Below, one piece after another: positions 1-6,679 of a stretch of 15,581 bases of DNA (the first letter of the stretch is position 1; every line of letters begins with the position of its first letter). This stretch comes from Hyphomicrobium_A sp036559705 (GTDB lineage Bacteria > Pseudomonadota > Alphaproteobacteria > Rhizobiales > Hyphomicrobiaceae). The DNA is taken from contig DATBSP010000065.1 in NCBI GenBank assembly GCA_036559705.1, positions 1-15,581 on the forward strand. The letters run 5' to 3'. Both the position numbers and the translations under genes were made by a program. The notes under the pieces are model-generated. The model was not told the origin of the DNA. It ran no database searches and saw nothing but the letters and a program-made list of their open reading frames with translations.

Positions 1-1872
1 CCGCTGACGCGCGATCCCAAATCCAACTCGCCCGTCACCCAATACAACTGGAAGCTGGTCGAAGCCGCCGGCCTCGTGAAGTTCGACTTCCTCGGCCTGA
101 AGACTCTGACGGTCCTGCAAAAGGCCGTCGAGCTCGTCAAACGCGGGCGGGGCATCGACGTCGATCTCGCCAAGCTGCCCCTCGACGACGCGAAGGCCTT
201 TGAGATCCTCGCCAAGGCGGACACGGTCGGCGTGTTCCAGCTGGAATCGACGGGCATGCGCGAGAGCTTGAAGCGGCTGAAGCCCGACCGCTTCGAGGAC
301 ATCATCGCCATGGTGGCGCTCTATCGCCCCGGCCCCATGGACAACATCCCGACCTACATCAACCGCAAGCACGGCGAGGAGCCGATCGACTGCCTGCATC
401 CGTTGCTGGAGCCGATCCTCAAGGAGACCTACGGCGTCATCATCTACCAGGAGCAGGTCATCCAGATCGCCCAGGTGATGGGCGGCTTCACGCTCGGGCA
501 GGCCGACAACCTGCGCCGCGCCATGGGCAAAAAAGACAAGGCCGGCATGGCCAAGGAGCAGGCGCGCTTCGTTGCCGGCGCCGTGCAGAACGGGGTGAAG
601 AAAAACGACGCGGCCGACATCTTCCAGCTGGTCGACAAGTTCGCCGGCTACGGCTTCAACAAGAGCCACGCAGCGGCCTATGCGCTGGTCAGCTATCACA
701 CCGCCTACATGAAGGCGAACTACCGCGAGGAATTCCTCGCCGCCTCCATGACGCTCGACATGAGCAACACCGATAAGCTCGCCTTGTTCGCCTCAGAGGC
801 GCGCCGCAGCGGCATCACCGTCGAGCCGCCGTGCGTCAACGCTTCGGAGGTCGACTTCCTCGCCGAGCCGTCGAAGGAGGCGGGCCAGCCGGGCGCCATC
901 CGCTATTCACTCGCCGCCTTGAAGAACATCGGCGCTGGCGCCGTCGCTACGGTTGTCGCCGAGCGGAGCGCCAAAGGTCGTTTCAAGACGCTCGCCGACT
1001 TCGCCGCCCGCCTCAACCCGAAGGCACTCAATAAGCGCGGCATCGAAACGCTGGCCGCCGCCGGCGCCTTCGATGCGCTGGAGGCCAACCGCGCGCTCGT
1101 TCACGCCAACGTCGAAGGCATTCTGGCTCTCGCCCAGCGGCGCGACGCCAACGCCGAGGCGGGCACCGACGACTTGTTCGGCATTGGGCAAGCCGCACCG
1201 ACCCTCGATCTGCGTCCGGCGCAGGCGTGGACGCCGATGGAGCGGCTATCGCACGAGTTCGATGCCGTCGGCTTTTATCTCTCCGGTCATCCGCTCGACA
1301 GCTACGAGAAGGTTCTGCAAAAGCTCGGCGTCAAGCGCTACGCGGAATTCGAGGCGATGGCCGAGCGCGGCGCCTGCGAGGGACGCCTCGCCGGCATCGT
1401 CATCGCGGCGCGCGAGCGCAAGTCGCAGCGCGGCAACAAGTTCGCCTTCGGCATGTTCTCCGACACTACCGGCCAGTTCGAGGCGGTGATCTTCTCCGAC
1501 ACGCTGGCGGCGGCGCGCGATCTGTTGGAGCCGGGTACGCCGGTGCTGCTGTCGGTCACCGCCGAACGCGACGGCGAAACGATGAAGATGCGCGTCGAGG
1601 GCATGGAAGCGCTCGACAAGGCGGCGGCCAATGTCCAGCGCGGGCTGAAAGTCGTTCTCGACCGACGGCTGATCGAAAAAAATGCCGCTCCGATGGCGCT
1701 GCTGAAGTCGCGGCTGAAGCCCGGCGGCAAGGGCGAGATCCGCCTGGTCGTCGCGCTCGGCGACCGCGGCAAGGAGGTCGAATTCGTCGTCCCCGGCCGC
1801 TACGACGTCTCGCCCTCAAGCGCCGGAATTCTCGCAACGACACCCGGCGTTGTCGAAGTTTTAGAAATCTAA
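1..1872 (+). CDS. dnaE: DNA polymerase III subunit alpha, C-terminal half (5' end outside window)
   Basis: This is the catalytic subunit of the replicative DNA polymerase III holoenzyme, which extends DNA at the fork. The reading frame is open from base 1, so the gene starts outside the window; 623 codons are present, roughly the last half of a protein usually near 1,150 residues. Numbering from the first codon here, VKFDFLGLKTLT (26-37) holds the aspartate matching the third catalytic Asp of E. coli (D555), at residue 29. GVFQLES (about 77-83), RPGPMDNIP (about 109-117) and FAGYGFNKSHAAAYA (about 214-228) are hallmark polymerase and finger motifs. A helix-hairpin-helix segment lies at about 328-360 and an OB-fold beginning GRLAGIVIAA at about 461. 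The PHP domain and the first two catalytic aspartates lie upstream of the window. An internal GTG at 76 is not the start, because homology continues before it. Identification is firm. Confidence 0.97.
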   Translation, partial: PLTRDPKSNSPVTQYNWKLVEAAGLVKFDFLGLKTLTVLQKAVELVKRGRGIDVDLAKLPLDDAKAFEILAKADTVGVFQLESTGMRESLKRLKPDRFEDIIAMVALYRPGPMDNIPTYINRKHGEEPIDCLHPLLEPILKETYGVIIYQEQVIQIAQVMGGFTLGQADNLRRAMGKKDKAGMAKEQARFVAGAVQNGVKKNDAADIFQLVDKFAGYGFNKSHAAAYALVSYHTAYMKANYREEFLAASMTLDMSNTDKLALFASEARRSGITVEPPCVNASEVDFLAEPSKEAGQPGAIRYSLAALKNIGAGAVATVVAERSAKGRFKTLADFAARLNPKALNKRGIETLAAAGAFDALEANRALVHANVEGILALAQRRDANAEAGTDDLFGIGQAAPTLDLRPAQAWTPMERLSHEFDAVGFYLSGHPLDSYEKVLQKLGVKRYAEFEAMAERGACEGRLAGIVIAARERKSQRGNKFAFGMFSDTTGQFEAVIFSDTLAAARDLLEPGTPVLLSVTAERDGETMKMRVEGMEALDKAAANVQRGLKVVLDRRLIEKNAAPMALLKSRLKPGGKGEIRLVVALGDRGKEVEFVVPGRYDVSPSSAGILATTPGVVEVLEI

Positions 1873-1912
1873 ACGTAGCCTCGGCCCAGCACACTATCGG
1901 TAAGATTTGTGC

Positions 1913-1918
1913 AAAGGG
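1913..1918 (+). promoter_or_regulatory. Ribosome binding site setting the start of the L,D-transpeptidase-like gene
   Basis: AAAGGG lies nine bases before the ATG at 1928. It favours that ATG over the in-frame TTG at 1907, and the ATG also places a signal peptide exactly at the N-terminus. Confidence 0.6.
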
Positions 1919-1927
1919 CCTGCTACC

Positions 1928-2794
1928 ATGCTTCGCTCAGCTCTCGGCGCTGCAGCTCTCATTGCCGTCCTCGCGCCGGACGCCAGCGCCGGCTTTTGCC
2001 CGCGCCCGCTGCATCGCGCAACGCGCCTCGTCATCATCACCGTGCCCGACATGAATTCCGTCAAGGCGACGATGCATACCTTCACGCGCAAGTCGCTTGC
2101 CTCGGCCAACTGGGAGCGTAGCGGCCTGCCCGAGCCCGCCGTCGTCGGCGCCGCCGGCATTGGTTGGGGGCAGACGTTCGCCAGTTACGCCAAGAAGGAC
2201 GAGGCGCTAAAGCGCGAAGGCGACAGGAAGACGCCGGCCGGCATTTTCCGCCTCGGTCCGACGTTCGGCTTCGAAATGCAGAAGATCGCCGGCTATCTGC
2301 GTTTGCAACCCGGCAAGAGTTTCTGCGTCGATGATCCGGGCTCCGTGCAGTACGGCAAGATCGTCGAGAAGGCTGCCGCCAAGGGGGCCAAGAGCGGCGA
2401 GGATATGGCGGCAATCCCGTCCTATAAGCGCGGCATCGTCGTGAACTATCCGGCGCTGCGCGGCGCCAGGGCCGGCTCGTGTATCTTCGTGCACGTGTGG
2501 GAAGGCGACAGCGTCGGCACCTCCGGCCGGGTCGGGCTTTCCGAGGAGCGCGTCGCCGCGCTGCAGGAGTGGAGCGGCAAGGGCTTCACCGCCATCGCCA
2601 TCATGACCGAGGACGCTGCCCCTCGCTTCAAGGGTTGTCTGCCGCTGGGCAACGCCACGAGCAGCTCGGATAGGCCGGCCGTCGTGCCGCTGCCGCATCC
2701 ACGCCGCGAGCACAAGGACCAACGCGCCTCGCTGACCAGCGAATGGGGTGCGCGCCTCAGCGCGTTCATTTCAGGAAGCGATCGTAAAGACTGA
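1928..2794 (+). CDS. Secreted YkuD-family L,D-transpeptidase-like protein lacking the expected catalytic Cys
   Basis: The 288-residue protein opens with a signal peptide: an Arg, a run of Ala/Leu/Ile/Val, then Ala-Ser-Ala with likely cleavage after residue 21. It should act in the periplasm. The body matches the COG3786 type of YkuD domain: RLVIITVPDMN near the N-terminus, KREGDRKTPAGIFRLG (the usual 'GDxxTPAGxF' element), a CVDDP segment, and IFVHVWEG with His189. Family members link or trim peptidoglycan peptides through a Cys in a T/S-x-G-C motif; here that motif reads TSGRVGLSEE with Arg201 (codon CGG, 2528-2530). The next Cys, in FKGCLP (C237), is 36 residues further on and lies outside the usual motif. 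The protein may therefore be a non-catalytic or repurposed member. It starts 55 bp after dnaE, and its 3' end overlaps the convergent neighbour by 29 bp. The family call is good; activity is doubtful. Confidence 0.82.
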   Translation: MLRSALGAAALIAVLAPDASAGFCPRPLHRATRLVIITVPDMNSVKATMHTFTRKSLASANWERSGLPEPAVVGAAGIGWGQTFASYAKKDEALKREGDRKTPAGIFRLGPTFGFEMQKIAGYLRLQPGKSFCVDDPGSVQYGKIVEKAAAKGAKSGEDMAAIPSYKRGIVVNYPALRGARAGSCIFVHVWEGDSVGTSGRVGLSEERVAALQEWSGKGFTAIAIMTEDAAPRFKGCLPLGNATSSSDRPAVVPLPHPRREHKDQRASLTSEWGARLSAFISGSDRKD

Positions 2795-3548
2795 GGCCGA
2801 TCTCGATCCCGATGAGCGCGATGATGTACCATTCCAGCCGGTGGCTGGTGCGCGTCGCGAAGAGGTCGGTGAGCGTATCGGCGGTGCCGCGGATCACATC
2901 TAGCTTGCGCGAGATGGCGAGGCCGCGCTGGGTCAAGTCGTACTCATCGACGAGGCGCGCCCAGAAGCGCTCCAAGTCGGGATGGTCCCACAACACGTCA
3001 GGCTTTTCGTCGAGATCGACGCGGGCGGCCAACCGCTGCTGAATGAGCAGCGCTTCGCCGATCTGCTCCAAGAGCTCTCCTTGCGGGCTTTGCGGCAAAC
3101 GCCGCTTTTGCAGCGTCTGGGCCACGGCATCGATGCGGTCGAAGGCGGCGGCGATGCGCCGCTCGTCGTAAGCGAAGGCAACGCTCATCGCCAGGGCCTC
3201 GGCGACGAGCAGCAGCCGGTCGTTGTCCGCCGCCTTGATCTGCAGGTCGCCGGAGGGCGCCAGCAGCCCCTCGTCCTCGGCCTTGACCACAAGCCGGACG
3301 CTCTCCGTTTCGCGCACGGCGAGAGGCTCGATAATGCGGTCGGCGAGGCTGCGGATCAGCTGCTCCTCGTCGACCGGGTTCATGCCGATGAACACCGCTG
3401 CCCCTGACTTGAAGAGCACGACGCTGCCCTCGCCGCTGGTGCGAAAGGCCAGCGGGACGCTGGAGAAGGCGTCCTCGCGCTCCAGCCCCTTAACGTCGAT
3501 GCGCTCGCCGAGCTGCAGGGCTCTGACGTGTATAACCTTGTTGTTCAT
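2766..3548 (-). CDS. RMD1/YagE (DUF155) family tail-anchored membrane protein
   Basis: This 260-residue protein matches the RMD1/SIF2/YagE family (DUF155). The signature is in the C-terminal half: PDVLWDHPDLERFW (about 184-197), then QRGLAISRKLDVI, a helical stretch to TDLFATRTSHRLEW, and one membrane segment at about 239-255 followed by a short charged tail. The N-terminal half (VVLFKSGAAVFIGM at about 43-56) is the expected mixed alpha/beta region. Most of the protein should be cytoplasmic, held to the inner membrane by the C-terminal helix. Bacterial members have no settled function; eukaryotic relatives (yeast Rmd1 and Rmd8, human RMND1) include mitochondrial proteins, and RMND1 is needed for mitochondrial translation. 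The ATG at 3548 has GGGAAAG about five bases upstream. The gene is divergent from rpsB and convergent with the transpeptidase-like gene. The family assignment is confident; a link to the ribosome is inference. Confidence 0.85.
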   Translation of the reverse strand: MNNKVIHVRALQLGERIDVKGLEREDAFSSVPLAFRTSGEGSVVLFKSGAAVFIGMNPVDEEQLIRSLADRIIEPLAVRETESVRLVVKAEDEGLLAPSGDLQIKAADNDRLLLVAEALAMSVAFAYDERRIAAAFDRIDAVAQTLQKRRLPQSPQGELLEQIGEALLIQQRLAARVDLDEKPDVLWDHPDLERFWARLVDEYDLTQRGLAISRKLDVIRGTADTLTDLFATRTSHRLEWYIIALIGIEIGLSLYDRFLK

Positions 3549-3575
3549 GCCACTTTCCCGCCTCCGGCGGCCTTA

Positions 3576-3606
3576 TCGATAGCCCCGGCGGGGCCGAGCT
3601 TGTCAA
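3576..3606 (-). promoter_or_regulatory. Candidate promoter of the RMD1-family gene
   Basis: Read on the minus strand, a perfect TTGACA (3606-3601) is followed after 18-19 bases by CTATCG/TATCGA (3582-3576). Transcription would begin near 3569, giving a leader of about 20 nt. The spacer contains the inverted repeat GCCCC-GGC-GGGGC (3582-3594). The -35 box is excellent but the -10 box is weak. It overlaps the -35 box of the rpsB promoter. Confidence 0.4.
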
Positions 3607-3628
3607 TTGCAGGTGTGGACTCTATAAG
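3600..3628 (+). promoter_or_regulatory. Promoter of the rpsB-tsf cluster
   Basis: TTGTCA (3600-3605) and TATAAG (3623-3628) are 17 bases apart, a good housekeeping sigma-factor promoter. Initiation would fall near 3635, leaving about 115 nt of leader before the rpsB start codon. It is the best promoter-like pair I noticed in the window and sits where the large plus-strand gene series begins. Confidence 0.6.
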
Positions 3629-3657
3629 CGCGTCATCTCACACGTGAACCTCGTGCC

Positions 3658-3716
3658 GGGCGGATTAAAAGCCCCGTCTGGCGCTCCGGTGGACGGTACT
3701 CCCGTCTTCTCTCGGG
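3658..3716 (+). promoter_or_regulatory. Possible structured rpsB leader with alternative hairpins
   Basis: GACGG (3692-3696) can pair with an upstream CCGTC (3674-3678) or a downstream CCGTC (3702-3706). The second pairing excludes CCCG (3701-3704) from pairing with CGGG (3713-3716). A further GGGC/GCCC pair (3658-3661 with 3671-3674) lies upstream. In several bacteria rpsB-tsf mRNA is repressed by free S2 binding its leader, so a switchable leader is plausible. The stems are only 4-5 bp and the region is GC-rich, so chance pairing is possible. Confidence 0.3.
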
Positions 3717-3748
3717 TTCACGGAGGAACAACCGGAAAAGGACTGCCC

Positions 3749-4735
3749 ATGACGCTTCCCGCGTTCAACATGCGTCAGCTTTTGGAAGCTGGCGTGCACT
3801 TCGGTCACCAGTCGCATCGCTGGAACCCCAAGATGGCGCCCTTCATCTACGGCGCCCGCAACAACATCCATATCATCGATCTGACGCAGACGACGCCGAT
3901 GCTGCATCAGGCGTTGGTCAAGATCTCCGACACCGTCGCCAACGGCGGCCGCGTGCTGTTCGTCGCCACCAAGCGGCAGGCTTCGGATTCGATTGCCGAC
4001 AGCGCCAAGCGCAGCGCCCAGTACTTCATCAATCATCGCTGGTTCGGCGGCACGCTGACCAACTGGAAGACCATATCCCAGTCGATCCGCCGGCTGCGAC
4101 AGCTCGACGACATCCTCGCCGATCCGCAGGGCCGCACCAAGAAGGAAGTCCTCACCCTGACGCGCGAGCGCGAGAAGCTCAACCAGGCGCTGGGCGGCAT
4201 CAAGGACATGGGCGGCACGCCGGACCTCCTGTTCGTCATCGACACGAACAAGGAGAGCATCGCCATCCAGGAAGCGCGCAAGCTGGGCATCCCGATCGTC
4301 GCCATCGTCGACACCAATTGCGATCCAGACGGCATCGACTTCCCGATCCCGGGCAACGATGACGCCGGCCGCGCCATCACGCTCTATTGCGATCTCATCG
4401 CGCGCGCCGCGCTCGATGGCCTGGAGCGCAGTCAGTCGTCGGCTGGTGTCGACGTCGGCGCTTCCGAGACCCCGCCGGCAGAGAGCCTCCCGGCCGTCTT
4501 CCGTGGCATCGAGGCAGCGCGCGGCGAGCCGGACGACTTGAAGCGCATCACCGGCATCACGCCCAAACTCGAGCAGCGTCTCAACGACGCCGGCGTCTTC
4601 CACTATTGGCAGATCGCCGACCTCGACGCCGAGCAGACGGGCGCGCTCGATCGCAAGCTCAAGCTCAAGGGCCAGATCGAAACCGAGAAGTGGACGGAGC
4701 AGGCCAAGAAGCTGGTCGAGGCGAGGGCCGTCTAA
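3749..4735 (+). CDS. rpsB: 30S ribosomal protein S2 with a C-terminal helix-hairpin-helix extension
   Basis: S2 sits on the back of the 30S subunit between head and body and helps recruit S1 and stabilise mRNA binding. Residues 1 to about 227 are a complete S2: MRQLLEAGVHFGHQSHRWNP at the N-terminus, NNIHIIDL, then FINHRWFGGTLTNWKTI, and the PDLLFVIDTNKE and DTNCDPDGIDFPIPGNDDA signatures. E. coli S2 is about 241 residues; this one has 328. The extra part is a low-complexity linker (about 228-260) and then a compact module at about 263-323 with LKRITGITPKLEQRLNDAG, resembling helix-hairpin-helix domains found at the ends of some other alphaproteobacterial proteins. The ATG at 3749 has GGAAAAGGA (3734-3742) upstream and begins the conserved N-terminus; an in-frame GTG at 3644 would add 35 unrelated residues. 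It is first in the plus-strand series. Confidence 0.97.
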   Translation: MTLPAFNMRQLLEAGVHFGHQSHRWNPKMAPFIYGARNNIHIIDLTQTTPMLHQALVKISDTVANGGRVLFVATKRQASDSIADSAKRSAQYFINHRWFGGTLTNWKTISQSIRRLRQLDDILADPQGRTKKEVLTLTREREKLNQALGGIKDMGGTPDLLFVIDTNKESIAIQEARKLGIPIVAIVDTNCDPDGIDFPIPGNDDAGRAITLYCDLIARAALDGLERSQSSAGVDVGASETPPAESLPAVFRGIEAARGEPDDLKRITGITPKLEQRLNDAGVFHYWQIADLDAEQTGALDRKLKLKGQIETEKWTEQAKKLVEARAV

Positions 4736-4737
4736 GA

Positions 4738-4761
4738 AGGCTGCCGCTGCGGCGGCAGCTT
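4738..4761 (+). terminator. GC-rich hairpin between rpsB and tsf (possible attenuator)
   Basis: GCTGCCGC (4740-4747) pairs perfectly with GCGGCAGC (4752-4759) around the loop TGCG; a G-U pair and an A-U pair can extend the stem to 10 bp. It begins three bases after the rpsB stop codon. Only a short, mixed T-rich stretch (TTCGTCCTC) follows, so full termination is unlikely. Partial termination, or protection of the rpsB mRNA 3' end, is more likely. Confidence 0.5.
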
Positions 4762-4819
4762 CGTCCTCTAGTCAACCCGCGGGCGCCTTGAGCGCTCGCC
4801 AAGCAATGAGCTGGATCCA

Positions 4820-5746
4820 ATGACGATTTCCGCGAGCCTCGTGAAGGAACTGCGCGATAAGACCGGCGCCGGCATGATGGACTGCAAAGCGGCGCTCACT
4901 GAGGTGAAGGGCGATATCGAGGCGGCTGTCGACTGGCTGCGCAAGAAAGGCCTGTCAAAGGCCGCCAAGAAGGCCGGGCGCATCGCAGCCGAAGGCCTCA
5001 TCGGGATCGCCGTGTCGGGCAATTCGGGCTCCGCCGTCGAAGTCAACTCGGAGACGGACTTCGTCGCCCGCAACGAGCAGTTCCAGGAGATGGTGACCAA
5101 CATCGCTTTGCTCTCCCGCAAGGCCGGTGGCGACGTCGCGAAGTTGCTCGCCATGACCTATCCCGGCACGAAGATCACCGTCGAGGATCAGGTGAAGGAG
5201 CTCATCGCCACCATCGGCGAGAACATGAGCGTGCGCCGCACGGCGACGCTCAAGGTCACACAGGGCGTCGTCGGCACCTACGTGCACGGCCAGGTCGTCC
5301 CGGGCCTCGGCAAGATCGGCGTGCTCGTGGCGCTGGAGTCTTCCGGCAAGAATGCCGACGAGCTCGCCGCTCTCGCTCGCCAAATCGCCATGCACGTCGC
5401 CGCGACCAACCCGGTCGCGCTCGAAATCGCCGGTGTGCCGGCCGAGACGCTGCAGCGTGAGAAGGCGATCCTCGCCGACAAAAACCAGGGCAAGCCCCCG
5501 CAGGTTCTGGAGAAGATTGTCGCCAGCGGCCTCAAGAGCTACGCCAAGGACAACTGCCTGCTCGACCAAGCTTACATTCACGATCCGTCCAAGAGCGTGT
5601 CGCAGGCCGTCAAGGAGGCCGAGGGCAAAGTCGGCGGCCCGGTGAAGCTGACGGGCTATGTGCGTTACGCGCTCGGCGAGGGCATCGAGAAAAAGGAAGA
5701 CGACTTCGCGGCCGAGGTCGCCGCCGCGGTCGGCGCGAGCAACTAA
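4820..5746 (+). CDS. tsf: Translation elongation factor Ts
   Basis: EF-Ts is the nucleotide exchange factor that releases GDP from EF-Tu in the cytoplasm. The 308-residue product has normal length. The N-terminal UBA-like domain carries LVKELRDKTGAGMMDCKAAL (7-26) and WLRKKGLSKAAKKAGR. The core begins with VEVNSETDFVARNEQF (74-89), whose TDF segment holds the Asp and Phe (D80, F81) that insert into EF-Tu. The second core half has AMHVAATNP (about residues 191-199) and the C-terminal coiled-coil and module end in EKKEDDFAAEV. The start at 4820 matches the family N-terminus; its ribosome binding site is weak (GAG at 4808-4810). The gene lies 84 bp after rpsB, the usual pairing. Confidence 0.97.
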   Translation: MTISASLVKELRDKTGAGMMDCKAALTEVKGDIEAAVDWLRKKGLSKAAKKAGRIAAEGLIGIAVSGNSGSAVEVNSETDFVARNEQFQEMVTNIALLSRKAGGDVAKLLAMTYPGTKITVEDQVKELIATIGENMSVRRTATLKVTQGVVGTYVHGQVVPGLGKIGVLVALESSGKNADELAALARQIAMHVAATNPVALEIAGVPAETLQREKAILADKNQGKPPQVLEKIVASGLKSYAKDNCLLDQAYIHDPSKSVSQAVKEAEGKVGGPVKLTGYVRYALGEGIEKKEDDFAAEVAAAVGASN

Positions 5747-5809
5747 GGCAGACGCAAGCTCTAGGCGAATCTCCGTCGTGTGCTAGTTAGGAACGCCGGC
5801 CGGCCAGCA

Positions 5810-5829
5810 CCGCCGGCTGCCCGCGGCGG
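5810..5829 (+). repeat. Inverted repeat just before the pyrH ribosome binding site
   Basis: CCGCCG (5810-5815) pairs with CGGCGG (5824-5829) around an 8-nt loop. It ends five bases before AGGAGG. A GC-only palindrome, GCCGGCCGGC (5795-5804), lies just upstream. The 98-bp tsf-pyrH gap shows no clear promoter or T-tract. The structure may tune pyrH translation, but such repeats arise easily in DNA this GC-rich. Confidence 0.3.
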
Positions 5830-5844
5830 AACGAGGAGGCGGTC

Positions 5845-6582
5845 ATGGCAGCCACGACGGGAGCAGGCGCATCCGGGCTGGCGTATAGTCGGCTGCTGCT
5901 CAAGCTCTCCGGCGAAGCCCTGATGGGCAAAGGCGATTTCGGCATCGACATGGCCGTCGCCGAGCGTCTCGCTCGCGACATAAGGGACGCAACCTCGGCC
6001 GGCTGCCAGATCTCCGTCGTCGTCGGTGGCGGCAACATCTTTCGCGGCCTCGCCGCTGCCGCCCAAGGCATGGAGCGCGCCACCGCCGACTACATGGGCA
6101 TGCTGGCGACCGTTATGAACGCCCTTGCCCTGCAGAACGCCCTGGAAAACGCCAACCAGCCGGCGCGCGTCCTCTCCGCCATCCCTATGCCGACCGTGTG
6201 TGAGAGTTACGTGCGGCCCAAGGCCCTGCACCACATGCAGGCGGGCCGCGTCGTCATCTTCGCCGCCGGCACCGGCAACCCGTTTTTCACGACCGATACG
6301 GCGGCGACGCTGCGCGCTATCGAGATGGACTGTCAGGCTGTTGCCAAGGCAACTCAGGTCGATGGCGTCTACGACAGCGATCCGCGCAAGAACCCCAATG
6401 CCAAGCGCTACGACCGGCTCGGCTACGCCGATGTTTTGTCTCGCGATCTCAAGGTGATGGACGGTGCGGCAATCGCCCTTGCTCGCGACAACGGACTTCC
6501 GCTAATTGTCTTTTCCATCAATGAGCCGGGCAACCTTTTGAAAGTGCTGCGCGGCGAGGGACGGGCGACCGTCATCGCATGA
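5845..6582 (+). CDS. pyrH: Uridylate kinase (UMP kinase)
   Basis: PyrH phosphorylates UMP to UDP with ATP, the first committed step from UMP toward UTP and CTP. It is a hexameric amino acid kinase family enzyme regulated by GTP and UTP in many bacteria. The 245-residue product has all expected motifs: KLSGEALMG (20-28, phosphate binding), GGGNIFRG (61-68), ATADYMGMLATVMNALALQ (79-97), GTGNPFFTTD (142-151, UMP binding), VDGVYDSDPRKNPNAKRY (nucleotide loop) and a closing LKVMDGAAIALARDNGLP helix. The ATG at 5845 follows a perfect AGGAGG (5834-5839), the best ribosome binding site in this set. The first 12 residues are a variable tail. Its place between tsf and frr is the standard bacterial order. 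Confidence 0.97.
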   Translation: MAATTGAGASGLAYSRLLLKLSGEALMGKGDFGIDMAVAERLARDIRDATSAGCQISVVVGGGNIFRGLAAAAQGMERATADYMGMLATVMNALALQNALENANQPARVLSAIPMPTVCESYVRPKALHHMQAGRVVIFAAGTGNPFFTTDTAATLRAIEMDCQAVAKATQVDGVYDSDPRKNPNAKRYDRLGYADVLSRDLKVMDGAAIALARDNGLPLIVFSINEPGNLLKVLRGEGRATVIA

Positions 6583-6596
6583 CCGGCGTCAGCCGG
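6583..6596 (+). repeat. Small hairpin right after the pyrH stop codon
   Basis: CCGGC (6583-6587) pairs with GCCGG (6592-6596) around GTCA. No T-tract follows, so it is not an intrinsic terminator. The rest of the 97-bp pyrH-frr gap has a -35-like TTGACT at 6616-6621 but no matching -10. Confidence 0.25.
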
Positions 6597-6679
6597 CGCG
6601 TATCTCGGCGACATCTTGACTGGCGCGCATGCGGCGGCCGTGCACTCGGCTCCCGCCTGCAGTGCCGAAGGAGACCACA

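Noticed and set aside
1878..1906. TAAGAT (1901-1906) as a -10 box for the transpeptidase-like gene
   Set aside because: No -35-like sequence at the right distance; transcription may simply continue from dnaE.
1227..2054. A 275-codon plus-strand frame overlapping dnaE and the start of the next gene
   Set aside because: It is a +2/+3 shadow of dnaE with an extreme Arg content, and dnaE continues intact through it, so it is neither a gene nor a sign of a frameshift.
3665..4603. A 312-codon minus-strand open frame opposite rpsB
   Set aside because: It covers the promoter leader and rpsB, has shadow-like composition and no recognisable domain.
6616..6644. TTGACT before frr as a promoter
   Set aside because: The -35-like box is good, but no acceptable -10 box lies 16-19 bases downstream.
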